This document shows positions 33,026 through 41,114 of a stretch of DNA of 44,859 nucleotides, one piece after another. Position 1 is the first letter of the stretch; every line of letters begins with the position of its first letter. Location of the stretch: the NCBI GenBank assembly GCA_964464815.1, contig CAYXHF010000017.1, positions 1 to 44,859 on the forward strand, written 5' to 3'. The notes under the pieces were generated by a model. It made no database searches and had not been told where the DNA came from. It saw nothing but the letters and a program-made list of their open reading frames with translations. The position numbers and the translations under genes were made by a program. This DNA comes from UBA11524 sp964464815. GTDB lineage: Bacteria > Bacillota > Clostridia > Christensenellales > Aristaeellaceae.

Positions 33026-33949
33026 TTATTGGTATCTGTTCTTCCACGCCAGCCGGACATCTGCCAGCAGCGCCCGGTAGCGCTCCACACGCTGGGCGTT
33101 GACCTGACCTTCCTGCACCGCCTGTGTTACGGCACAGCCCGGTTCGCGGTCATGCAGGCACGGCTGGAAGCGACACAGGCCACTGTATGGTTCAAATTCC
33201 GGATACAGCTCCTGCAATTGCTCCGGCTCCATGCCCTTTTCCGTTTCCAGCAGGCTGAAGCCGGCCGTATCCAGCACGCGGATGCCGTCTGAAATGAGCA
33301 GCTGGGCATAGCGCGTGGTGTTCTTGCCGCGCTGGATTTTCTGGCTGATTTCGCCCGTTTCCAGCTGTAAGCCCAGCAGCGCATTGAGCAGCGTGGACTT
33401 GCCCACACCGCTTTGACCCGCCAGACAGCAGCAGTCCTCACCGCGCATGAAGTCTCGCAGCGCCTCCAAGCCCTGCTTTTCCCGCGCACTGACGCAGAAA
33501 ACAGGACAGCGTGCCTCACGGTACTCCTCCTGCATTTTTGCATAGAGCGCACCGCCATCCAGGTCGCATTTACCCACGATGAGTGCCGTCTTCATTCCCT
33601 GCTTTTTCGCCCGCGCCAGCAGACGATCCACCAGCAGCAAATCCGGTTCGGGCGACGGACAGATAACGGCCAGCAGCAGCGTCACATTCGCCACGGGCGG
33701 CCGGATGCACTCCGTCTTGCGCGGCAGGATTTCCTCCAACCAGCCTTCCTCCTCGCCCTGACCGGGATGAAAGCGGACAAAGTCGCCCACCAGGGGCGAT
33801 AGCTTCATATGCCGGAATTTTTTCGGGCAGCGCAGGGTGTACTCCGTGCCGTCCTCATCGGCCGCGATGTAAAAGCCGCCGAAGAAGCGCACCAGCACCC
33901 CCTGCTTGCAATCGTTTTCGTCTCCGCAGAGCATCATTTGGTCCTTCAT
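33026..33949 (-). CDS. rsgA: Ribosome small-subunit-dependent GTPase RsgA
   Basis: RsgA (YloQ) is a circularly permuted GTPase that helps mature the 30S ribosomal subunit. The 307-residue protein has an N-terminal OB fold, then the permuted G motifs: G4 as VGKCDLD (an NKxD/TKxD variant with Gly first), G1 in LAGQSGVGKSTLLNALLG, G3 as LDTAGF, and a C-terminal zinc knuckle with Cys and His in GLCRFQPCLHDREPGCAV. The first codons overlap the prkC stop by 4 bp. The kinase-phosphatase-RsgA arrangement is conserved in Firmicutes, and the B. subtilis kinase PrkC is known to phosphorylate this GTPase, which fits the context. Confidence 0.94.
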   Translation of the reverse strand: MKDQMMLCGDENDCKQGVLVRFFGGFYIAADEDGTEYTLRCPKKFRHMKLSPLVGDFVRFHPGQGEEEGWLEEILPRKTECIRPPVANVTLLLAVICPSPEPDLLLVDRLLARAKKQGMKTALIVGKCDLDGGALYAKMQEEYREARCPVFCVSAREKQGLEALRDFMRGEDCCCLAGQSGVGKSTLLNALLGLQLETGEISQKIQRGKNTTRYAQLLISDGIRVLDTAGFSLLETEKGMEPEQLQELYPEFEPYSGLCRFQPCLHDREPGCAVTQAVQEGQVNAQRVERYRALLADVRLAWKNRYQ

Positions 33950-35829
33950 TCCAGTTCCACCTGCTGTTGATAGGCAAATTCGTCATTCAGATACACGCGG
34001 TAGGTGTAGGTGCCTGCCGTCGTGCCACTGAGTTCTACCTCCGGCTCGCGGCTGGCATTGGCAGGATAGTTGCCCTCGTAGGCATTACATTCCACGCCAC
34101 CATCCACCAGCGTCACACGCACCTTGGTCATGCCGTCCGTCTGGGGCAGCACCAGCTGCACCCGCGCCCGTGCCATCATGGAGGTCATGCGGCAAATGGT
34201 CAGGGATACCTGCACATCCAGCACCGCCTCCGAGCCAGCGGAGGGCAGCTGCTGGGCAACCTTGCCATGCATGTCAGGGTTGTCCGTTTCCATATACACA
34301 ACGGTCGGATTCGCGCTCAAGCCCGCTGCGGAGAGCAGAATCTGCGCCTCGGACAGCGTCTTGCCAAAGCAACTGGGCACATTGGCCATGCCGCCGGAGA
34401 CGACGACGTTCACCACGTCATTGGCCATGCACACACTGCCCGCTTCGGGCGTCTGGCTGATGATGCGTCCCACCGGTACGGTCGGGCTGACCACCTTCTC
34501 CACCACCTGCAAGGTCAAACCGTAGGGCGATAGCGTCGTCAGCGCATCCTCCACCAGCAGATCGACCAGCTTCGGCACGGTCTGCGTGGACGGTCCTTTG
34601 GATACCGTCAGGACGACCACATCGTTTTTGCGCATGGTCGTGCCTTCCTGCGGTGCTTGCAGGATGACCTCACCAGACTTGATGGTCGGGTGATTGATTT
34701 CCATGATTTCGGTTCTCAGTCCAGCACGCGTGATTTGCCGCTGTGCCACCGATGCATCCAGGCCGATGTAATCATCCACCACTGCGCTGTTGACCACGCT
34801 TTCGTAGATGGCCATCGTGCCCACAAACAGACCGTAGCAAACCACCAGCGCCACCACCACGGTAATCAGCCACCATGCGCCGGTGTGCTTTTTGCGCACC
34901 ATGCGGCCGCTGGGCTGACGGCGCGGCATACCTGTCATGGCCGGTGCGACGCTGGAATCTCCCGCGATAATGCGCGGTTCCAGCTGCGCCACCTGACCGT
35001 TGATGGCCAGCTTCAAGTCACGTGCCATTTCGTATGCCGACTGATAGCGGTACGCAGGATTCTTGTCCAGCGCCTTCATGCACACATGGCATACCGCCTG
35101 AGAGACCTCGGGCGCAAACTGCTGGATGGCCGGCGGCTCACTGCGCAGATGCTGCATGGCCACCGACACCGCGTTCGGGCCGTCAAAGGGCACATGCCCG
35201 GTCAGCATTTCGTAGAGCGTCACACCGACGCTGTAGAGATCGCTGGTCACATCAGCCGGCTTGCCCGATGCCTGCTCAGGGCTGAAATAATGCACCGTAC
35301 CCATCACCGAATCGCCCTTGGAGAGCGTGTTGCGGTCGGCAATACGGGCAATACCGAAGTCAGACACCTTCACGTGACCGTCGGACTGCATCAGGATATT
35401 CTGCGGCTTGATGTCACGATGAATGATGCCGTTGTTGTGTGCATGCTGGAGTGCCGATAGGATGCGGATGGTAATCTGCACCGCGCTGCCTTCCGTCAGG
35501 CGGCCCTTCTCCTGAATGACCTCCTTGAGCGTCTGACCCTCGACATATTCCATGATGAGATAGCGGTTGCCGTTCTCATCCATGCCCACATCCAGCAAAT
35601 TGACAATGTTGTGATGCGTCATTTTGGATGCAGCCTCGGCCTCCCGCTGAAAACGGGCGACGTATTCTGCATCGCGGTTATATTCGGGCTTTAAGACCTT
35701 GACGGCGACGAAATGGCTTGTGTTCAAATCCGTTGCGCGGTACACCACAGCCATGCCGCCGACGCCAATTTCCTGCTCGATTCGATAGCGCCCTGCGAGG
35801 ATGCGTCCGGGCTGAATGAATCCATTCAT
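33946..35829 (-). CDS. prkC: PASTA-domain serine/threonine protein kinase
   Basis: A 627-residue Hanks-type kinase that senses cell-wall fragments. The kinase domain (about 12-275) has GVGGMAVVYRA, the Lys in FVAVKVLKP, the catalytic loop IIHRDIKPQNIL, DFGIAR and GTVHYFSPEQA. A basic juxtamembrane region (RRQPSGRMVRKKHTG) and one membrane helix (about 317-337) follow. Three extracellular PASTA repeats (about 350-555) come next, then a further beta-rich domain (about 560-627) not typical of the shortest family members. It overlaps prpC upstream and rsgA downstream by ATGA, so kinase, phosphatase and a target GTPase are made together. Symbol by family and context; the same protein is called Stk1, PknB or PrkC elsewhere. 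Confidence 0.95.
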   Translation of the reverse strand: MNGFIQPGRILAGRYRIEQEIGVGGMAVVYRATDLNTSHFVAVKVLKPEYNRDAEYVARFQREAEAASKMTHHNIVNLLDVGMDENGNRYLIMEYVEGQTLKEVIQEKGRLTEGSAVQITIRILSALQHAHNNGIIHRDIKPQNILMQSDGHVKVSDFGIARIADRNTLSKGDSVMGTVHYFSPEQASGKPADVTSDLYSVGVTLYEMLTGHVPFDGPNAVSVAMQHLRSEPPAIQQFAPEVSQAVCHVCMKALDKNPAYRYQSAYEMARDLKLAINGQVAQLEPRIIAGDSSVAPAMTGMPRRQPSGRMVRKKHTGAWWLITVVVALVVCYGLFVGTMAIYESVVNSAVVDDYIGLDASVAQRQITRAGLRTEIMEINHPTIKSGEVILQAPQEGTTMRKNDVVVLTVSKGPSTQTVPKLVDLLVEDALTTLSPYGLTLQVVEKVVSPTVPVGRIISQTPEAGSVCMANDVVNVVVSGGMANVPSCFGKTLSEAQILLSAAGLSANPTVVYMETDNPDMHGKVAQQLPSAGSEAVLDVQVSLTICRMTSMMARARVQLVLPQTDGMTKVRVTLVDGGVECNAYEGNYPANASREPEVELSGTTAGTYTYRVYLNDEFAYQQQVELE

Positions 35830-36656
35830 GCCCTTTCCTCCCCATCATAGACGATTGCCAGCGTCACATTGTCGCGGCCACCAGCATCCAGCGCGGCTTG
35901 CAGCAGCAAATCTGCCGCCTTTTCCGGCGCATGCAGGCGCAGGGTATCACTCAGCTGCTTGTTGCTCACCATGCCATGCAGGCCATCGGAGCAAATCAGC
36001 CAGATGTCGCCCTGCTTGCGTTCCTCCACCGTCACGTCCACCAGCACCTCTTCATCCGTACCCACGGCGCGGGTGATGATGTTCTTCATCGGGTGATTCT
36101 GCGCTTCTTCCTCGCTAATCATGCCCGCACGCACCATCTCCTCCACCAGGGAATGGTCGAAGGTCTTCTGGGTCAATTCGCCATTGCGCAAAAGGTACAC
36201 ACGGCTATCACCCACATGGCCGATGTAGGCAAACGTATCGTTCATCCAGATAACGGAGAGCGTCGTGCCCATGCCTGTGAGCGATTCATCCTTCTCCTGC
36301 TGATGATAGAGCTGCAAATTCGCCTCTTCAATGGCCGCACGCAGCACCGCCACGGACGGCTGCTGGTCTTCCAATGCCTCCAGCAGGGCATCACGCGCGC
36401 CAGCGGAGGCAATTTCGCCACCCTTGTGGCCGCCCATGCCATCCGCCACGCCAAACAAACGACCCTTTTCCCAAATCACCAGAGAATCCTGATTGTTCTT
36501 GCGCACCTTGCCCACATCCGTGCGGGAGGCACAGACAAGCGCCTTGGGCATTTCCTCGGCCACAGGCATGGGCATCTGCGGTTCGGCGCTCCGGTGCGCC
36601 AGAAAATCTATGAGCGAGCTTTGTCCTTCCTTGCTGAAGCGAACTTTTCGGCTCAT
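35826..36656 (-). CDS. prpC: PP2C-type serine/threonine phosphatase (PrpC/Stp)
   Basis: A 276-residue metal-dependent phosphatase that reverses PrkC phosphorylation. It shows CASRTDVGKVRKNNQDS, the metal-binding VADGMGGHKGGE, GTTLSVIW, YIGHVGDSRVYLLR, ITRAVG and ICSDGLHGM and GGRDNVTLAIV near the end. The start at 36656 overlaps the rlmN stop by ATGA and has GGAGGGAG upstream; a longer frame to 36710 lies inside rlmN. About 38 residues (MSRKVRFSKEGQSSLIDF onward) precede the catalytic domain, whereas PrpC homologues usually start almost directly with it; this segment is basic at first, then Pro/Met-rich, and may be a targeting or interaction tail. Confidence 0.93.
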   Translation of the reverse strand: MSRKVRFSKEGQSSLIDFLAHRSAEPQMPMPVAEEMPKALVCASRTDVGKVRKNNQDSLVIWEKGRLFGVADGMGGHKGGEIASAGARDALLEALEDQQPSVAVLRAAIEEANLQLYHQQEKDESLTGMGTTLSVIWMNDTFAYIGHVGDSRVYLLRNGELTQKTFDHSLVEEMVRAGMISEEEAQNHPMKNIITRAVGTDEEVLVDVTVEERKQGDIWLICSDGLHGMVSNKQLSDTLRLHAPEKAADLLLQAALDAGGRDNVTLAIVYDGEERA

Positions 36657-37702
36657 GCGTTTTCTCCCTCCTGTGACTGCTGGAGCGTTTTTCGGCGCAG
36701 CTGACCACACGCGCCCTCAATATCGTCACCCATTTCACGGCGGCGCGTGGCGGAAATATGCTTTTCCTCCAATTTGCGCAGGAAGCGCTGCACGGTTGCC
36801 TCGTTGACGCCCTGCAAATCGCGCTCCTCCACCGCATTGAGCGGAATCAGGTTCACGTGGCACTGCATGCCACGCAGACGCGATGCCAGCTCCTCGGCGT
36901 GCTTTTCCTCGCAGTTCACATGACCCACCAGCGCGTATTCAAAAATCACGCGGCGGCCCGTTTTTTCGATATAATTGCGGCATGCCGCCAGCAATTCGTC
37001 CATGGGATAGGCGTTGGCAATCGGCATCGTGCGGCGGCGAATCTCGTCATTGGGCGCGTGCAGGGAGACAGACAGTGTCACCGGCAGGTTTTCCTCGGCG
37101 AACTGGTACATTTTCGGCACCAGACCGCACGTGGACAAGCTGACATTGCGCAGACCGATATTCACGCCGTCCTCCTCGCGCAGCAGGCGCAGGAAGCGGC
37201 ACACATTGTCGTAATTGTCAAACGGCTCGCCACTGCCCATCAGGACGATGTTATGCACGCGATCCTTTCCGGCCAGATAGCGGTTGGCGGCAAACACCTC
37301 GCCCAGCATTTCACCTGCCGTCAGGGAGCGAACACACCCTTCCAGCGTGCTGGCGCAGAATTTGCAGCCCATGCGGCAACCAACCTGTGTGGAAATGCAC
37401 AGGGTGTAGCCGTGGTGGTAGTGCATCAGCACGCCCTCCACGCAGTTGCCATCGCGTAGCCCGAAGAGGAATTTAACCGTGTCATCCAGCTGGCTCTTGC
37501 GCTCCTCGATGATGGTGACGGGCTGAGCAATCGCCGTTTCCTTCAGCTGCTGGCGCAGGGAGACAGGCAGATTCGTCATTGCGTCAAAATCCGCACCCTG
37601 ATGCATCCAGCGGAAAATTTGCTTGCCGCGGAAGGCGGGCATTCCCTGTTCCTTGCACCACTGGCTGATTTCCAGCGGCGTCATTCCCGTCAGCTCCGTC
37701 AT
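36653..37702 (-). CDS. rlmN: 23S rRNA (adenine-C2)-methyltransferase RlmN
   Basis: RlmN is a radical-SAM enzyme that methylates A2503 of 23S rRNA and A37 of some tRNAs. The 349-residue protein has the N-terminal helical domain (GKQIFRWMHQGADFDAM), the radical-SAM cluster motif CRMGCKFCAS, SGEPFDNYDNV, LSTCGLVP, VSLHAPND and the final catalytic Cys in IEGACGQL. Length is normal. The ATG at 37702 overlaps the rsmB stop by 4 bp and is preceded by GGAGG eight bases upstream, so the eight extra residues of the longer frame are rejected. Its place between rsmB and prpC is conserved in Firmicutes. Confidence 0.95.
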   Translation of the reverse strand: MTELTGMTPLEISQWCKEQGMPAFRGKQIFRWMHQGADFDAMTNLPVSLRQQLKETAIAQPVTIIEERKSQLDDTVKFLFGLRDGNCVEGVLMHYHHGYTLCISTQVGCRMGCKFCASTLEGCVRSLTAGEMLGEVFAANRYLAGKDRVHNIVLMGSGEPFDNYDNVCRFLRLLREEDGVNIGLRNVSLSTCGLVPKMYQFAEENLPVTLSVSLHAPNDEIRRRTMPIANAYPMDELLAACRNYIEKTGRRVIFEYALVGHVNCEEKHAEELASRLRGMQCHVNLIPLNAVEERDLQGVNEATVQRFLRKLEEKHISATRRREMGDDIEGACGQLRRKTLQQSQEGENA

Positions 37703-39660
37703 ACGCGCTTCCTCCGCATACGGCACAGATAGAAGCCTTCCACGCCGTCACGCTGCGGCAGCAGCTGCAAGCCCGTCTCCTCATACTGACGGTACTTTTC
37801 CGGAATCGTTTCGGGCAGCGGCAGCAGCTCGAACTCCGGATGACGGCTCAGGAACTGCTCCGCCTGGCGCACGTTTTCATCCTTGAGGACAGAACAGGTC
37901 GAATACACCAGCGTGCCACCCTTCTTGACATAGGGGCAGACCGCATCGAGCAGCTGGCGCTGTAGGGCCACCAGCTCATTGACGCTTTCCTGCGTCACGC
38001 GATACTTCACATCCGGCTTTTCGCTCATCACGCCAAGACCCGAGCAGGGCGCGTCCAGCAGCACGATATCCATCGTGTTTTCCAGCTCCGGACGGTTCTT
38101 CAGGGCATCACGCGCCATCGGGCGCACATTTTCCAGACCCAGACGCTCCACCTGCGCGCGAATCAAGTCCGCACGATGCGGGTGCAGCTCCCACGCCTGC
38201 ACGCGACCTGTGCCCTGCATCATTTCGGCCATCAGGCAGCTCTTGCCACCCGGTGCGGCGCAGGCATCGAGAATCTGCATGCCATTCTTGGGCGCGGCTG
38301 CCATGCACACCATCATGCTGCTTTCGCTCTGGATGGAGAACTTGCCGCCAACAAAGCCCGCGTCATGGGCAATTTCCGCCATGTTGCGGATGTGCCAGCT
38401 GTGCGGCACCGTGCCCTTGTCATGCTCCCACACCTTGCCGCGCAGGAATTCCTCGAACGCCTCGTCGCTCATGCGCAGCATGTTGGGACGCACGGTAATG
38501 GCCGCGTTGGGCTGATGATAGCCCATCAGGCGCTCCGCATCCTCACCCCAGTCAGCCATCAGGCGTTCCACCAGCCATTCCGGCACGCTGTAGCGAATCG
38601 ACAGCGCCTTCACCGGCTCTTCATCGAAATTCGGATAGACGATTTCATCCTTCTGGCGCACCAGGTTGCGCAGGATGCCGTTGCACACGCCTGCCAGGCC
38701 TTCCATGCCCAGCTCCTTGCACAGCGCCACCGACGTGTTGCACGCCGCGCTTTCCGGAATGCGGTCCTCCAGCAGAATCTGGCATGCACCCAGACGCAGC
38801 ACATTGCGCAGCTTGATATCCGTATCCGGCTTGGCCATCAGGGAATTCAGCGCCCAGTCCAGCGTCATCAGGTGTTCCAGCGTGTCATACACCAGACGGG
38901 ACGCCAGGCGACGATCCACCAGCGGCAGACCGCACTTGTTCAGCTTCTCATCCAGCACCAGGGACGCATACGCGTCGTTTTCCGTCACCGCACGAATGAC
39001 CTCCAGCGCCAGACGGCGTGCCGGCAAGCCATCGCTGCCCTCCACCTTGGGTGCTGCGGGACGTGCCGGATAGGCCGGCTTGCGGAAACCGTCCTTTCCA
39101 CCAAAAGAGGGCTTTCTGTCGCCATACGGACGCTTATCCCCACCAAAAGACGGCTTTCTATCGCCAAAAGAACGTTTTTCCCCACTAAAACCAGTTTTCG
39201 CCGGGCGTTTTTCGCCATACGCAGGGCGATCCCCACTGAAAGAGCGCTTTTCGCCGTCAAAAGAAGGCTTATTTCCACCGAAGGGACGCTTTTCGCCGTT
39301 AAAAGACGGCTTTTTGTCCCCAAATGCGCGTTTCTCTCCACCAAAGGACGGCTTTTTATCCCCAAACGAGCGCTTTTCCCCACTGAAAGAACGCTTCTCA
39401 CCATCAAACGGACGCTTTTCCCCACCGAAGGAGCGCTTCTCGCCGTTAAAGGAGCGCTTTTCGCCATTGTAGGAGCGCTTCTCACCACTGAACGAGCGCT
39501 TTTCGCCATTGAAGGAACGCTTCTCACCGTTGTAGGAGCGCTTTTCGCCGTTGAAGGAACGCTTCTCGCCATTAAAGGAGCGCTTTTCCCCATTGTAGGA
39601 GCGCTTCTCACCATCAAAAGAACGACCGGTGCCACGACCAGAACGATTCTCGTCACTCAT
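37699..39660 (-). CDS. rsmB: 16S rRNA (cytosine-967-C5)-methyltransferase RsmB with N-terminal heptad-repeat extension
   Basis: The conserved part (about residues 205-653) is a normal RsmB: a NusB-like RNA-binding domain (ARRLALEVIRAVTENDAYAS, LVYDTLEHLM), then the SAM domain with ILDACAAPGGKSCLMAEMM, LLDAPCSGLGVMSE and YSTCSVLKDENVRQAE with the catalytic Cys pair. RsmB is normally about 430-450 residues; here about 190 residues are added in front. They consist of some 24 tandem units of GEKRSFN type and a Pro/Ala/Lys hinge. The added part is highly basic with regularly spaced Phe/Tyr, so it is probably disordered and RNA- or ribosome-binding. The ATG at 39660 overlaps the fmt stop by 8 bp. 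Confidence 0.93.
   Translation of the reverse strand: MSDENRSGRGTGRSFDGEKRSYNGEKRSFNGEKRSFNGEKRSYNGEKRSFNGEKRSFSGEKRSYNGEKRSFNGEKRSFGGEKRPFDGEKRSFSGEKRSFGDKKPSFGGEKRAFGDKKPSFNGEKRPFGGNKPSFDGEKRSFSGDRPAYGEKRPAKTGFSGEKRSFGDRKPSFGGDKRPYGDRKPSFGGKDGFRKPAYPARPAAPKVEGSDGLPARRLALEVIRAVTENDAYASLVLDEKLNKCGLPLVDRRLASRLVYDTLEHLMTLDWALNSLMAKPDTDIKLRNVLRLGACQILLEDRIPESAACNTSVALCKELGMEGLAGVCNGILRNLVRQKDEIVYPNFDEEPVKALSIRYSVPEWLVERLMADWGEDAERLMGYHQPNAAITVRPNMLRMSDEAFEEFLRGKVWEHDKGTVPHSWHIRNMAEIAHDAGFVGGKFSIQSESSMMVCMAAAPKNGMQILDACAAPGGKSCLMAEMMQGTGRVQAWELHPHRADLIRAQVERLGLENVRPMARDALKNRPELENTMDIVLLDAPCSGLGVMSEKPDVKYRVTQESVNELVALQRQLLDAVCPYVKKGGTLVYSTCSVLKDENVRQAEQFLSRHPEFELLPLPETIPEKYRQYEETGLQLLPQRDGVEGFYLCRMRRKRV
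39100..39618 (-). repeat. In-frame 21-bp tandem repeat encoding GEKRS(F/Y)(N/S/G/D) heptads
   Basis: About 24 copies cover RsmB residues 15-187. The first dozen are almost identical (GEKRSFN, GEKRSYN, GEKRSFS); later units diverge to DKKPSFG, GNKPSFD, DRKPSFG, and one unit is interrupted by GDRPAY and GEKRPAKTGFS. The frame is kept throughout despite the repetition, which argues for selection on the protein. Third positions differ between copies, so the array is not a very recent amplification. Confidence 0.92.
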
Positions 39661-40594
39661 TTTCCTTATCCTCTTTCAACATAGTCCCCACGGCCATCGC
39701 ATGGCCGCGCAAATAATCGCCTGCATTCATGGGTTTTCCACCCGGTACTTGCAGCTGACGGACGCGCACCGCATCCTGTCCGGCTGCCACAACCAGTCCG
39801 TTCTTGCCATCGGCCACCAGCACCTCGCCCGGCTTGCCTTCACCCGCAACCACCTCGGCGCGCAGCAGCTTCCACGTGCCAACAGGGGTGTAGGTCGTGC
39901 AGCCCGGCCACGGATTGAGCGCATGGATGCGGTGGACGATGCTTTCCGCCGTTTCATCCCAGCAAATGATGCCCATGTCCTTTTCCAGCTTCGGGTCGTA
40001 GGTCATCTGGCTTTCATCCTGCGGGATGCGGCGCAGCGTGCCGTTTTCCATCTCACGCAGGGTATCCAGCAGCAGCTGTGCACCCATGTGGCTCAGCCGC
40101 TGTGTCAATTCGCCGCACGTTTCCTGCGGGTCAATGGGCGTTTCCGCCTTGAGCAGCATATCGCCATTGTCGATGCCGCGTGCGGTCATCATGGTCGTCA
40201 CGCCTGCCACCTTATCGCCCTGTAGCATGGCCCAGGCAATCGGCGCCGAACCACGATGGCGCGGCAGGAGGGAGGCATGCACATTCACCGTTCCCATGGG
40301 CGGAATATCCAAAATCCGCTGGGAGAGAATCTGCCCAAACGCCGCCGTTACGCACAGGTCGGGCGCAAGGGCAAGCAAATCATCATAGCCATCGCGGCTG
40401 ATTCTCTCCGGCTGGAAGACCGGGATGCCCTTTTCCAGCGCATATTCCTTCACCGGAGACATCGCCAGCTTCTTTCCGCGTCCCTTGGGGCGATCCGGCT
40501 GGGTGAAAACACCCACCACCTCATAGCCATTCTCCACCAGTGCCGCCAGGGACGGCACGGCAAAGTCCGGCGTACCCATCATTACGATTCTCAC
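39653..40594 (-). CDS. fmt: Methionyl-tRNA formyltransferase
   Basis: Fmt adds the formyl group to initiator Met-tRNA. The 313-residue protein has RIVMMGTPDFAVPSLAAL, the basic loop QPDRPKGRGKKL, the catalytic region LCVTAAFGQIL and the signature NVHASLLPRHRGSAPI, followed by a C-terminal OB-like domain (ALNPWPGCTTYTPVG, KLLRAEVV). It starts with GTG at 40594, which overlaps the def stop (GTGA); an ATG at codons 5-6 would remove the first beta strand, so GTG is the better start. def and fmt are functional partners and are neighbours in most bacteria. Confidence 0.96.
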   Translation of the reverse strand: MRIVMMGTPDFAVPSLAALVENGYEVVGVFTQPDRPKGRGKKLAMSPVKEYALEKGIPVFQPERISRDGYDDLLALAPDLCVTAAFGQILSQRILDIPPMGTVNVHASLLPRHRGSAPIAWAMLQGDKVAGVTTMMTARGIDNGDMLLKAETPIDPQETCGELTQRLSHMGAQLLLDTLREMENGTLRRIPQDESQMTYDPKLEKDMGIICWDETAESIVHRIHALNPWPGCTTYTPVGTWKLLRAEVVAGEGKPGEVLVADGKNGLVVAAGQDAVRVRQLQVPGGKPMNAGDYLRGHAMAVGTMLKEDKENE

Positions 40595-41082
40595 TCGTTA
40601 TCATCCTCCGGGATATGTCCCTCGATTTCCTCCGGCGTCAGCTCGCGATCCATCACGTCAATGTAGAGCGTGCCATCCAGATGATCCAGCTCATGGCAGA
40701 CCGCACGGGCGAAGAAGCCCTCGACCGTCATTTCGCACGCTTCGCCATCGCGGTTCTGGTACTGCACCGTCACCTTGTTCGGGCGCGTCACCACACCCTG
40801 ACGGCCGGGCAGGGACAGGCAGCCCTCACGGCCGCACTGCTGACCATCCCGCGCGGTAATCACAGGGTTAATCAGCTCCACCAGTCCTTCGCCCACGTCA
40901 ATGACCACCACACGGCGCAGGATGCCTACCTGCGGCGCGGCCAGGCCAACGCCTTCTGCCTTGTACATCGTGTCTGCCATATCCTTGAGCAGAATCTTGA
41001 GGCGCAGGTCAAACTTCTCCTGCTTGCGGCATGCCTGACGGAGGCAATCGTCTCCCAGCGTTACAATCTTGCGAATCGCCAT
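40591..41082 (-). CDS. def: Peptide deformylase
   Basis: Def removes the N-formyl group from nascent proteins. The 163-residue metalloenzyme has all three family motifs: GVGLAAPQVG (motif 1), EGCLSLPGR (motif 2, with the metal Cys) and CHELDHLDGTLY (motif 3, HExxH; Cys instead of the usual Gln first). Length fits the short type-1 form common in Clostridia. It lies 32 bp after priA and overlaps fmt by 4 bp. The acidic C-terminus (EIEGHIPEDDNE) is normal for the group. Confidence 0.96.
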   Translation of the reverse strand: MAIRKIVTLGDDCLRQACRKQEKFDLRLKILLKDMADTMYKAEGVGLAAPQVGILRRVVVIDVGEGLVELINPVITARDGQQCGREGCLSLPGRQGVVTRPNKVTVQYQNRDGEACEMTVEGFFARAVCHELDHLDGTLYIDVMDRELTPEEIEGHIPEDDNE

Positions 41083-41114
41083 TGTTTTTTACTCCTTCAC
41101 TATTACACACACAA

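Noticed and set aside
39100..39618. Possible CRISPR array
   Set aside because: The period is 21 bp with no unique spacers and the frame is kept through rsmB, so it is a coding tandem repeat.
38176..39684. 502-codon + strand frame opposite rsmB
   Set aside because: It mirrors the GEKRS repeats and conserved RsmB domains on the other strand; no ribosome site and no recognisable domain.
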